Shown: in pieces, positions 56,366 through 64,000 of the stretch
How positions within the stretch are numbered: position 1 is the first letter of the stretch
Layout of the letters: every line of letters begins with the position of its first letter
Made by a program: the position numbers and the translations under genes
Assembly: GCF_000243155.2 (NCBI RefSeq)
Contig: NC_018017.1
Coordinates: 3,410,001-3,474,000, forward strand
Reading direction: 5' to 3'
From: Desulfitobacterium dehalogenans ATCC 51507
GTDB taxonomy: Bacteria; Bacillota; Desulfitobacteriia; Desulfitobacteriales; Desulfitobacteriaceae
DNA: 64,000 bases
The notes under the pieces: model-generated
Seen by the model: only the letters and a program-made list of their open reading frames with translations
Told to the model about the DNA's origin: nothing
The model's database searches: none

Positions 56366-57751
56366 TTAGGCTAAGTGAAGAGGCTTTTCCACGATCCCAT
56401 GAGCGGCCTCCATAATTGCCTCCGGTAAGGTGGGATGAGCGTGGATGATCTTAGCCAAGTCTTCGGCCTTTATTTTTTTCTCCACTGCCAGAACGCATTC
56501 CTGAATCAGGCTGCTGGCCTGAGGCCCCATAATGCTGGCACCTAACACGATTCCATCTTCATCAGCCAACAGCTTCACTAGCCCCATTATTTCCCCAAGA
56601 GCTAAGGCCTTGCCATTGGCGCTGAAAGGAAATTTACTGACCTTATAGGGTTTTCCTGAGGCCTTTAAGGCTTGTTCCGTCTCACCTACGGTGGCAATCT
56701 CCGGATAGGTGAAGATGGCACTGGGTATTGTACGCCCTTCCATACTAGCCTGATGCCCCGCAATATGCTCAGCTGCTACCATACCCTGCATGGAGGCAAC
56801 ATGGGCAAGCATTGCTCCCCCCACCACATCTCCAAGCGCATACACCTTGGGAACTGAGGTTTGCATCTGGGAGTTAACTTTAATGGCTCCCCGGTCCAGT
56901 TCAAGTCCTAAGGCATCCGTATGGATGCCGCGCAGATTTGGCCTTCTGCCGGTGGCCAAGAGCACCTGCTGGGCCGGGAGTTCCTTCAATCCTTTTCCAT
57001 CTTCTACCGTAACCACCAGACCATCTTCTTTAGAATTGATCTCTCTTACAGAAGCTTTGGTCAGAATCTCCAGCCCACTTCTTTTTAGTAAGGGGGTTAA
57101 GCGTTTGGGTATTTCTTCATCAATATTCGGAAGAAGGGAAGGAAGCATTTCTACCACACTAACCTTAACTCCAAATTCATGGTAAATGGACGCAAATTCC
57201 AAACCGATGACACCACCACCAATGATGACCAGGCTATCCGGTAGATTTTCCTGTTCGAGAATTTCTTCGCTGGTTACCACCCCGGGAAGGTCCACCCCCG
57301 GTACGGGAATCCTTGCTGGAAAAGATCCCGTGGCCAAAACCAAATTCTCCACATGAAGTTCAATCTTTTCCGTTTCGGTAGTGACCTCAATTCGATGGGC
57401 TTCTCTTACTTCTCCCCAGCCCTTAAGTACTGTGATTTTTTTGGCCTTCATCAGTTGCTCTATCCCGCTTACTAAGGTATTGATCACTTGATTCTTTCTT
57501 GCCGCAATTTGGGGGTAATGGATTCCTCTATCCCCAAGATTAATACCAAATTCTTCAGCATGTTTTATTTCCCGCCAGAGTTCCGCACTTTTAACTAGGG
57601 TCTTGGTGGGGATGCACCCTTTGTTCAAACAGGTTCCCCCAAGACGTTCTCCTTCAACTAAAACGACGGATAAGCCAAGCTGGGCAGCGCGTAAGGCACA
57701 GACATAACCCCCGGGGCCTCCGCCTAAGATGCCAACCTGATAGTGTTGCAT
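56366..57751 (-). CDS. lpdA: Dihydrolipoyl dehydrogenase (E3)
   Basis: FAD-dependent disulfide oxidoreductase of 461 aa that reoxidises dihydrolipoamide with NAD. N-terminal FAD motif GILGGGPGGYVCALRAAQLG, redox disulfide GGTCLNKGCIPTKTL, NAD motif VIIGGGVIGLEFASIYHEFG, second FAD motif YALGDVVGG, and C-terminal HAHPTLPEAIMEAAHG with the catalytic His-Glu pair. ATG 57751 after AGGGAGG. No E1/E2 genes nearby, so it probably serves the glycine cleavage system of this window. It could also serve other 2-oxoacid complexes. Confidence 0.95.
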   Translation of the reverse strand: MQHYQVGILGGGPGGYVCALRAAQLGLSVVLVEGERLGGTCLNKGCIPTKTLVKSAELWREIKHAEEFGINLGDRGIHYPQIAARKNQVINTLVSGIEQLMKAKKITVLKGWGEVREAHRIEVTTETEKIELHVENLVLATGSFPARIPVPGVDLPGVVTSEEILEQENLPDSLVIIGGGVIGLEFASIYHEFGVKVSVVEMLPSLLPNIDEEIPKRLTPLLKRSGLEILTKASVREINSKEDGLVVTVEDGKGLKELPAQQVLLATGRRPNLRGIHTDALGLELDRGAIKVNSQMQTSVPKVYALGDVVGGAMLAHVASMQGMVAAEHIAGHQASMEGRTIPSAIFTYPEIATVGETEQALKASGKPYKVSKFPFSANGKALALGEIMGLVKLLADEDGIVLGASIMGPQASSLIQECVLAVEKKIKAEDLAKIIHAHPTLPEAIMEAAHGIVEKPLHLA

Positions 57752-57764
57752 TTATTCTTCCTCC

Positions 57765-59054
57765 CTATACCTTAAAACGGACGACCTGTTCCCTGAGTTC
57801 CATAGCCATACTTACCAAACTTTGGGCAGCCCCGGCAATATTTTGCATACTAGCGGCAACCTCTGCGGAAGCCTGTTCGATCTCCTTGGTGGATGCTTCA
57901 GCCTCTGCCGCAATATGTTCCACTTGCTGGGATTGACTGGAAACCCCCTCCATATAGCTTAAGATTTGCTCACCGGAAACGGCAATTTCTGAAATATCAC
58001 TGGACACCTGTTTGGTGGACTTCACAATAATTTCTAGTGCCTGCCGGGCTTCTAAGGTCAGTTGTAATGAGTTTTCCACTTTCGAGTCGGCTAAATTCAT
58101 CGCATCCACCGTGGCCGTAATGGTTTCCTGGATACCATTGGTGATCTCGGCTACCTCATCGGTAGAGACCGATACCCCTTCCGCTAACTTACGAATCTCA
58201 TCCGCCACAACAGCAAAGCCCCGGCCATGCTCACCGGCCCTGGCTGCTTCGATGGCGGCATTGAGTGCCAAAAGATTCGTCTGGCGCGCGATGGAGGCGA
58301 TAGTCGCTGTAATAGACACTATTTGCTGGGATTGTTCATCCAATTTTTTAATACTCCCGGAAGCTTCATCCACCGTGGTATTGGTATCTTGCATAGCCTT
58401 AACAATCCCTGATAGACCTTCCAAGCCTTTTTCGGCATTTCCCTGGGAGATGCCCGCTTCCTGGGACACAGAATTGGCCCGCTCTGCAATAATCTGAATG
58501 GTATTCCTCAGACCCCTGAAGGAATCCATGGCCTGGGAGACAATCATGGTTTGCTGAGCCATTCCATTGGACATTCCCGCTATATGTAGGTTGACTTCTT
58601 CATTCTTAGCCGCTATCTCCTCAGAGTTTGCGGAAAGTTCATCGATAGCTTCAACCCATTCATTGGCCATGGTTCTGATCTTATGAATAATCTCCCGGAA
58701 GTTCCTGGTCATGGTATTAAAGGCATTGGCCACTGCTGCCATGTCCACACTGGTAACCTGAATCTGGGTATTGAGTTCACCTTCTGCCACATGCAATATC
58801 CCAATTTCCATCTGCTGAATAGGCTTTAAAAAACGATTATAATTCCGAAAAGAGGCCGCCACAGCAATTCCCAGACCTGCTATCAGATACCCCCCAGAAA
58901 CCACTAACATTTCAAACTGAGGTAATTTTAGAATAAATTGAATCACTGCTGCAATCAAGACGACCGAAGGAATCACAACCTTCAAGGTCTGCCCGATGTA
59001 CTTAAAAAGGCTAACCTGTTTCAAATCCTTGGAGCCATTCATCGCAAGGCTCAT
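57765..59054 (-). CDS. Methyl-accepting chemotaxis protein without periplasmic sensor
   Basis: 429 aa. Two hydrophobic helices (about 22-44 and 50-68) sit almost back to back, leaving no extracellular domain; a HAMP domain ([22 protein letters not shown]) and a long signalling coiled coil follow with hairpin tip [24 protein letters not shown]. Flexible sites for methylation are likely in the long helices. The architecture suggests that it senses membrane state or an internal signal. It lies 13 bp upstream of lpdA and may be co-transcribed. Confidence 0.92.
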   Translation of the reverse strand: MSLAMNGSKDLKQVSLFKYIGQTLKVVIPSVVLIAAVIQFILKLPQFEMLVVSGGYLIAGLGIAVAASFRNYNRFLKPIQQMEIGILHVAEGELNTQIQVTSVDMAAVANAFNTMTRNFREIIHKIRTMANEWVEAIDELSANSEEIAAKNEEVNLHIAGMSNGMAQQTMIVSQAMDSFRGLRNTIQIIAERANSVSQEAGISQGNAEKGLEGLSGIVKAMQDTNTTVDEASGSIKKLDEQSQQIVSITATIASIARQTNLLALNAAIEAARAGEHGRGFAVVADEIRKLAEGVSVSTDEVAEITNGIQETITATVDAMNLADSKVENSLQLTLEARQALEIIVKSTKQVSSDISEIAVSGEQILSYMEGVSSQSQQVEHIAAEAEASTKEIEQASAEVAASMQNIAGAAQSLVSMAMELREQVVRFKV

Positions 59055-59268
59055 TTGAGATACCCCCCCTAGGTCTGTGATTTTATCCCAGACTTTTCTT
59101 ATTCTTTTGTCTAAATGATTCTCGTTGAATTTTATTTTTCCTCCAATAGACTAAAATTTCTGAATATTTTTAGTTGCTATCCCAAACTTCCCACAGTCTT
59201 TCCTACAAAAAGAACCTATTCTGTACAACACAAAATAGGCTCTCCTATTCCATCTAGACTAATCTATA

Positions 59269-59472
59269 TTAATTTGATGCAATCGCTTGGTTTAACCTCT
59301 CTACCAATTCATCCGGTTTCTTTCCATGGGTGAGCGCCGCTCCTTCAATACTTTCCATCGTGGATGAAGGGCATCCTAAACAATGCATGCCTAACTCCAG
59401 AAAGGTCTGTACAGTCTGGGGATAGCTGCGTAAAACCTGACCCACTGTCATGTCCTTAGTGATCAATGCCAA
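59269..59472 (-). CDS. DUF1858 domain protein
   Basis: 67 aa. ITKDMTVGQVLRSYPQTVQTFLELGMHCLGCPSS matches DUF1858, with the Cys-x-x-Cys at GMHCLGC. These small proteins, often near hybrid-cluster or redox genes in anaerobes, may be disulfide or metal carriers. ATG 59472 follows GGAGG. Its promoter lies next to repeat copy D. Confidence 0.85.
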   Translation of the reverse strand: MALITKDMTVGQVLRSYPQTVQTFLELGMHCLGCPSSTMESIEGAALTHGKKPDELVERLNQAIASN

Positions 59473-59621
59473 AACCTCCTAGCTCCCTCTTACAATTCTC
59501 ACTAAAATGGTCGGATTTATTATAACTTATTTTGCTGACTTGTTCAACTTTTTATGTCTGTGGTGTCTGTGGAAACCCATCTTGCGGAGCAGCCGGTCAT
59601 GCCACTCAGACCCGAAAGGCA

Positions 59622-59861
59622 GCCCAAGGATTTTGCTTTAAGGCAGAGAACGAATTCTAAGCGAGCAGGTAAGCAATCTTCGCGAAAGACTGCAGCGGAG
59701 TCGGGTTGGAAACAGGACGTTTCCAACCGCCCATTGAGAACAAGTGCGAAAGCAGTGCTTTCGAGGAGCGATTTGGGTGGGCACCCGACAGAGCGGAGGT
59801 CTTGAGCGATTAGATTGCTCCGCGCAGCTTATGGAGTGAACGCCGAAAGCAAAATCCTGGA
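59622..59861 (+). repeat. Structured intergenic repeat, copy D
   Basis: Opposite orientation to copy B. Ends AAGGATTTTGCTTT..GGC and GCC..AAAGCAAAATCCTGG pair. Hairpin GGTTGGAAAC-aggac-GTTTCCAACC (59704-59728); helix GCCCA/TGGGT (59729-59733 with 59774-59778, one G-U); extra hairpin CGAAAGCA/TGCTTTCG. It ends about 20 bp from the next gene's stop, and CCGAAAGC/GCTTTCGG (59843-59876) may end that gene. Confidence 0.8.
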
Positions 59862-59882
59862 GAATCAGCTTTCGGCCCCCTT

Positions 59883-62006
59883 TCAGCTGCCAAACAAGAT
59901 CAGCTTCAGCCAATGGGATTGCTGGACTATTTGTATAGCATAAAAGATATCTTCCCAGCGGAAAGCCGCTACCACACCCAATATCAAGAAAATGATACCC
60001 GGTACCCATAGAAAAGCGGCATAGCCACCGCCAATACGATGTACATCCCGGACTTTTAGAGGGAGGAAAAGAAGATTAAAACCCATATAGACTAAGATAG
60101 GTACGGCGCGGGGTATCCCCCAGGATTGCAATGCCCACAACACACCAACCGTCCAATTCCAGAAGTATCTTCTTTCCAGCCATGCTGCCAGACCTTTTGT
60201 ATCAGGGGTTCCAGGCATGTGTGGTGCCACCACGCCCACTTGAAGCAAACGCAATAAAGTAAACAAACTGCCCATAATCAACCAGATCAACCAAGGGGAT
60301 TGAAGCTTTATTCCTTCCCATAAAGGCCATTGATTGGGAATCCATTGAGCCCAGGGTGCCTTAGTGTTAAAAAGAAGGGCTGTCAGTATACCGGCCAGGG
60401 TCATTTGCCGGGTCACCATAGCAAAGCCTTGCCAGAACCATGCCTTACGCAAGGCTCGTTTGGGCTTTTTATTATGGAGCTCTTTGTAACGCCAATTCAC
60501 CGCTGCCAAATTTGACCATGCTACGATGACCAAAAGGACAGCCCAAGTAATACTTACCCACTTTTCTTCCGGCCATAATCCCTCTCGAAGCTCTTGGACC
60601 TCCTTGGGTTGCTCGATTTCTCCCCAAGGTCCAACAATTGAGTCTCCATCTGTCAAATTCAAATTGAATGCGGGTATTGGAGCAGTTATGGACCGCACTT
60701 CCTCCTCATATGCCCTTACCAAGGACTGGGAATTATATTCCAAGCCAATTCCGGAAGTATAAGCCCACACTGATGGGTGAAGGCTGGATACTTTTGTCCA
60801 TTCCTCCCACACCTTAGGCTCGGGAAGGCGCTGAGCTGGGACCATGGCACTGCCGGGCAACTCTACCCACAGTCCTATCCCTGCCCGATCTGCCTCCTGC
60901 AGCCAATACTCATCCGGACGATGTCCGAGAAAATAGATGAGATTATAGCCTTGGGTCTTACATTCGTTTAGCCAGTCCGCAACATCGCCGCGATTTCTCA
61001 GTTCATATTCCTTTTCCGGAGACAGGGCCAACCCTTTGATGGGCAGCTCCTTCCCATTTAAAAGAAATAGTCCTTCCCGATACTCCAAGGAGGCAAGACC
61101 TAAAGCAAAGGCAATATCGTCACGATCCCCTTTCGTGTTGCTAACGGTCAAATACACTTGGTATAGATAAGGGTCTTCCGGAGTCCAGGGATGCCCATCA
61201 GGAACCTGAAAGGTAAGGCTCACAGGCTGTACAGAGCTTTCATCGGAATGAACTTGAGTTATGGCTTGAGCAATCTCTGCAGAGCCATCTGAAATCACAC
61301 CCTGAACAGTCCATGGTCCATATTCGGAGAACCCATGATGACTCAGCTGAAAATCTACTTGAACCTGAGCAATATGCTCCTCCCAAGTCACTTGAGTACG
61401 GGGGTTTTCAATACTGGTCTCCATGACTGCCTGTAAAGAAATACCCCCTGTAATCCTGCCTTTGTCCGGATAGCCGGATCCCAAAAAAGTGGTTTTCTGA
61501 GAAGAAGGTGCCGTAAGCTCAAGCAGCAGCAGATTATCTTGGCCATAGTTTAACGCTGTAATGGGAATTTGGAGTCGCCCACTCCCGCCCTCGCTGACTA
61601 CACTGCCAATTCGCTGGCTGCTTTCCATCCCGTTAAGATAAACATCACAATGGCCATATACCCCATTGATCTGGAGTATAAGACTTCGGGCATTCCACTC
61701 AGCCGGAATTTTAAAGTTTTTCAGCGCAACCTCAAATTCCTTGCTTGAAGGAAGATAACCATATCCCCCACCCGTGATGGGCGAGTCGATCCCCTTCCCT
61801 TCCTGCTCCGTCTCTGTCATCCAGGCTTGACGCAAGGAAGGATACATCTTCCACTGCCCCCCTAGGTCCATTTCCCATCGTCCGACACTAGCTAAGGAAG
61901 AGGAGGATTTCAGGAAAACCCCGGGGGTAGAATTCCAATTCCAAATCAATAGCCCCAGAGCTATAGCAAAAGTCAAAACCAATAAGTAAAGACGTCTATT
62001 AAACAT
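59883..62006 (-). CDS. GH2-like extracytoplasmic domain fused to a multi-span membrane domain
   Basis: 707 aa. A signal-anchor helix (about 5-22) is followed by a sugar-binding jelly-roll-like region of GH2 enzymes (WEMDLGGQWKMY, GVYGHCDVYLNG), an Ig-like sandwich (WTPEDPYLYQVYLTVSN) and a barrel-like segment starting LFLLNGKELPIKGLA. In true GH2 enzymes the acid/base is Asn-Glu in a WSxxNE context; here the equivalent reads VWAYTSGIGLEYN, so activity is doubtful. Residues 480-705 contain five or more membrane helices. ATG 62006. I know no characterised homologue. Confidence 0.75.
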   Translation of the reverse strand: MFNRRLYLLVLTFAIALGLLIWNWNSTPGVFLKSSSSLASVGRWEMDLGGQWKMYPSLRQAWMTETEQEGKGIDSPITGGGYGYLPSSKEFEVALKNFKIPAEWNARSLILQINGVYGHCDVYLNGMESSQRIGSVVSEGGSGRLQIPITALNYGQDNLLLLELTAPSSQKTTFLGSGYPDKGRITGGISLQAVMETSIENPRTQVTWEEHIAQVQVDFQLSHHGFSEYGPWTVQGVISDGSAEIAQAITQVHSDESSVQPVSLTFQVPDGHPWTPEDPYLYQVYLTVSNTKGDRDDIAFALGLASLEYREGLFLLNGKELPIKGLALSPEKEYELRNRGDVADWLNECKTQGYNLIYFLGHRPDEYWLQEADRAGIGLWVELPGSAMVPAQRLPEPKVWEEWTKVSSLHPSVWAYTSGIGLEYNSQSLVRAYEEEVRSITAPIPAFNLNLTDGDSIVGPWGEIEQPKEVQELREGLWPEEKWVSITWAVLLVIVAWSNLAAVNWRYKELHNKKPKRALRKAWFWQGFAMVTRQMTLAGILTALLFNTKAPWAQWIPNQWPLWEGIKLQSPWLIWLIMGSLFTLLRLLQVGVVAPHMPGTPDTKGLAAWLERRYFWNWTVGVLWALQSWGIPRAVPILVYMGFNLLFLPLKVRDVHRIGGGYAAFLWVPGIIFLILGVVAAFRWEDIFYAIQIVQQSHWLKLILFGS

Positions 62007-62104
62007 AGTCGGTGTGAACCTTTCATTTTGTTCGTTTTTAATTTCTAGGCAATCTGTTAAATTCCTTCAAAGAATCGTTATTAAGAAAAATCTGTAAAAT
62101 AAAA

Positions 62105-62135
62105 AAAGCCCGATCAATGACCAGACTTTAATTAA
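62105..62135 (-). terminator. Terminator after perR
   Basis: Hairpin AAAGTCTG/CGGGCTTT with G-U pairs followed by TTTTTTT on the minus strand, 10 bp past the perR stop. Confidence 0.65.
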
Positions 62136-62144
62136 TACCTTCTC

Positions 62145-62579
62145 TTAATTCATCTTTTTTACGTCGCGTACTGCACATTCGGGACATACCCCATAGAACT
62201 CCAGACGGTGTCCATGGACTTGGAAGCCTGTATGGGATTCTACTTCTCTCTCCAACTCCAGCAGGGGGCGATGGAAATCGACAATTTTCCCACACTCAGT
62301 ACACGCCACATGATAGTGATTGCTAGGATTCCCATCAAAACGGCTTGACATATCTCCGTAGGAAAGCTCCAAGATATGCCCATGTTCTTTCAGCATGTTT
62401 AAGGTATTATATATGGTTCCCAAGCTTACACCGGGAAATTTCGCCTTGACATGATGATAGATCTCCTCAGCTGTCGGATGAGTATCCGTACCCAAAAGAA
62501 ACTCTAAAATAGCTTGACGCTGGGGCGTAAAACGTACCCCTTTGTCCTTTAGCTGCTTAAGAATTTCGATGGCAGTCAT
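62145..62579 (-). CDS. perR: PerR-type peroxide-responsive Fur-family repressor
   Basis: About 144 aa from ATG 62579, which has AAGGAGAT; the ATG at 62597 is too close to that SD. N-terminal winged helix (GVRFTPQRQAILEFLLG, TAEEIYHHV, SLGTIYNTLNML). Regulatory metal ligands match PerR: His in THPTAEE, Asp in SRFDGNP, NHYH and IVDF. The structural zinc site has CTECG and CPEC. PerR senses peroxide by metal-catalysed His oxidation. Likely autoregulated; see the box at its promoter. Confidence 0.9.
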   Translation of the reverse strand: MTAIEILKQLKDKGVRFTPQRQAILEFLLGTDTHPTAEEIYHHVKAKFPGVSLGTIYNTLNMLKEHGHILELSYGDMSSRFDGNPSNHYHVACTECGKIVDFHRPLLELEREVESHTGFQVHGHRLEFYGVCPECAVRDVKKMN

Positions 62580-62598
62580 AAACTCATCTCCTTGCATT

Positions 62599-62647
62599 TT
62601 AAAATGATTATTACTTTCAGTCTAGTAAAAAAAATAGAGACTGTCAA
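62599..62647 (-). promoter_or_regulatory. perR promoter with a PerR-box-like site
   Basis: TTGACA (62642-62647), a 17 bp spacer and TAGACT (62619-62624) form a sigma-A promoter on the minus strand. TAATAATCATTTTAA (62599-62613) just after the -10 matches the PerR box TTATAATnATTATAA at 12 of 14 fixed positions. Confidence 0.75.
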
Positions 62648-62672
62648 TACAAAAAACGAAATATTTGATTAA

Positions 62673-62692
62673 AATAGGACTTTAGTCCTATT
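62673..62692. promoter_or_regulatory. AATAGGACT/AGTCCTATT palindrome upstream of perR
   Basis: Nine-base arms with a TT centre, about 26 bp upstream of the -35. The regulator is unknown. The same half-site AGTCCTATT occurs twice around the 54.6 kb palindrome. Confidence 0.5.
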
Positions 62693-62829
62693 AAGTTGTT
62701 TGGTACATGCAACAGGATGAAATGCTGTTTTGATTTTTTTCTTAGCAAAGGGATAAAGGGAGTATCTTGAACCAAGATTATTTCTGTGTATACATGATCG
62801 TGTCTTCATTGGGCTTTAGAAAGCCAATT

Positions 62830-62862
62830 AAAAAGGGAGTCTTTTGGGACTCCCTTTTTTAG
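62830..62862. terminator. Terminator after the ferredoxin gene
   Basis: AAAAAGGGAGTC/GACTCCCTTTTTT inverted repeat with a short loop; it has T runs on both strands, so it may act in both directions. Confidence 0.8.
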
Positions 62863-62870
62863 AACATGAG

Positions 62871-63074
<204 letters not shown>

Positions 63075-63177
63075 TCACTATAACATAAAGAAAGAAAGTT
63101 AGGCAATATGTAATTTAATATTTTGTCCAGCACAAGAAGAACATATTCTTTTTCTAATATCCCAAACAATCAGAATC

Positions 63178-63333
63178 TTACAGATCCCGATCCGGCCGAT
63201 AAGGAACCTGATACAGTCTCCTCATGCACTGGGCACAATAGGGCAGCATCCGATTGCTGACATGATTTCTCCGAAAAAGTACTCTGTCCAAATCTTCATG
63301 TTCAAATCCGCAGGAACGACATTTTTCTAACAC
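63178..63333 (-). CDS. Small protein with two CxxC pairs
   Basis: About 51 aa. GTG 63333 follows AGGAGG and starts MLEKCRSCGFEHEDLDRV; a longer frame to 63396 lacks an SD. The pairs CRSC and CAQC are spaced as in a zinc ribbon. I do not recognise a family. It starts about 75 bp downstream of the VWA gene and may be in its operon. Confidence 0.65.
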   Translation of the reverse strand: MLEKCRSCGFEHEDLDRVLFRRNHVSNRMLPYCAQCMRRLYQVPYRPDRDL

Positions 63334-63407
63334 CCTGACTAACCTCCTAGTTTGTGAGCTTATGAACGATGTGTTTATACCTATAGTATGCCTCACAAAT
63401 CCAGTCT

Positions 63408-64000
63408 TTAAACAAACCCCGGCGATTTCTTCAGGATATCCTGCAAATGACCTAAAGTATTACATTCAAACATTTGGCAATAGGGTCGGAAAAGCTCTAT
63501 GGTTTTGACATCTTTCCACCGTTTCTCAGGTAAGGTGTTCAACCAGATGATTTCCCTAACCTTGCCGCGGGTCTTCTTCAAATTTAAAGCAGCCTTCTCC
63601 CCCTCGAGAGTCTGAGCATCACTGAGGATAAAGAGAACGGTTCGGCGGTTAAGGGAACTCCCATAATGCTCGTGAAGTTCCTCCAGGGACACTGCAAAAT
63701 TAGTACCCCCGCCAAATTCCCCCACCAGGTCCGTCATTGAAGTATTAAGCATCCCTTGAAAGGTTTGGGCACCTCTTAGTTTGGAAGTAATATTAACTAA
63801 ATGATTGGCAAAGACATAGGTCTCAATTCCAGAAACTAAGCTGGTTAAGCCATAGACAAATTGCAAAATAAACTCCGTGTATTTCAGCATGGATCCCGAC
63901 ATATCACAAACCAGCACAAATTTAGGCTTTCCTTTGCGCCGTTTACGATAACTTTGCTTTAATAATACTCCTCCGTAACGCAGGTTTTCCCGAACGGTGC
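63408..64000 (-). CDS. CoxE-like VWA-domain protein, N-terminal part outside the window
   Basis: The frame is open to base 64000 and ends at 63408; 197 residues are visible. FVLVCDMSGSMLKYTEF is the MIDAS metal site (DxSxS), followed by GGGTNFAVSL and the second acidic motif LSDAQTLEGEKA. The sequence resembles CoxE/DUF58-type VWA proteins, which pair with MoxR-family ATPases in assembling metalloenzymes. Partner and target are outside this window. Confidence 0.85.
   Translation of the reverse strand, partial: TVRENLRYGGVLLKQSYRKRRKGKPKFVLVCDMSGSMLKYTEFILQFVYGLTSLVSGIETYVFANHLVNITSKLRGAQTFQGMLNTSMTDLVGEFGGGTNFAVSLEELHEHYGSSLNRRTVLFILSDAQTLEGEKAALNLKKTRGKVREIIWLNTLPEKRWKDVKTIELFRPYCQMFECNTLGHLQDILKKSPGFV

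Noticed and set aside
35523-59861. Repeat family as HEARO/omega RNA of IscB
   Set aside because: No IscB or other HNH gene lies nearby, and I cannot match the sequence to the HEARO consensus from memory. A search with the Rfam model would settle it.

Overview
The window reads as a chromosomal segment of an anaerobic, spore-forming Firmicute of the Peptococcaceae, most like Desulfitobacterium. This is an inference from gene content and order: a complete dcw cluster with spoVD, the spoIIGA-sigE-sigG sporulation locus, the ylm division genes, a T-box in front of ileS, and a split glycine decarboxylase with a tandem glycine riboswitch. Every gene I can support lies on the minus strand, so the biological reading direction runs from 64000 down to 1.

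Layout from high to low coordinates. 62.1-64.0 kb: the end of a CoxE-like VWA protein, a small CxxC protein, a ferredoxin and a PerR-type regulator with a PerR-box-like site at its own promoter. 59.9-62.0 kb: a large membrane protein joining a GH2-like fold to a multi-span membrane domain. 54.7-59.5 kb: a DUF1858 protein, a chemoreceptor, dihydrolipoyl dehydrogenase and a purine permease with two PurBox-like sites. 36.4-54.4 kb: the division and wall cluster mraZ-rsmH-ftsL-spoVD-murE-murF-mraY-murD-ftsW-[1 kb of repeats]-murG-orf274-murB-murA-ftsQ-sbp-ftsZ. It starts with a textbook MraZ operator and lacks ftsA and murC at their usual places. 25.9-36.3 kb: an insert between ftsZ and spoIIGA, carrying structured repeats, a Phd-Uma2 fusion, a CitA/CitB-type two-component system, an orphan TRAP binding protein and a livKHMGF branched-chain amino-acid-type ABC transporter. 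22.7-25.7 kb: spoIIGA, sigE, sigG, ymxH. 15.2-22.5 kb: pgeF, a PhoP/PhoR-type pair, an HlyD-like adaptor, ylmE, sepF, ylmG, ylmH, divIVA and an unknown gene. 12.0-15.2 kb: T-box and ileS. 10.9-11.7 kb: a soluble chemoreceptor-like protein. 6.1-10.8 kb: glycine riboswitch and gcvT-gcvH-gcvPA-gcvPB, which work with the lpdA-type E3 at 56.4 kb. 5.2-6.0 kb: a decayed IS200-like element. 1-5.0 kb: the first 1663 codons of a secreted RHS/YD-repeat protein.

The least expected signal is a family of 215-240 bp non-coding repeats. Five copies lie at 35.5, 43.0, 43.3, 43.6 and 59.6 kb. Each has terminal inverted repeats, a central 8-10 bp hairpin, and an adjacent short helix whose two arms change together between copies, as expected of a folded RNA or a structured mobile sequence. 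Other points of interest are the Phd-Uma2 gene with two GTAC-core palindromes around its -10 region, the membrane-fused GH2-like protein without the usual catalytic Asn-Glu, and an orphan DctP protein beside its own sensor kinase.
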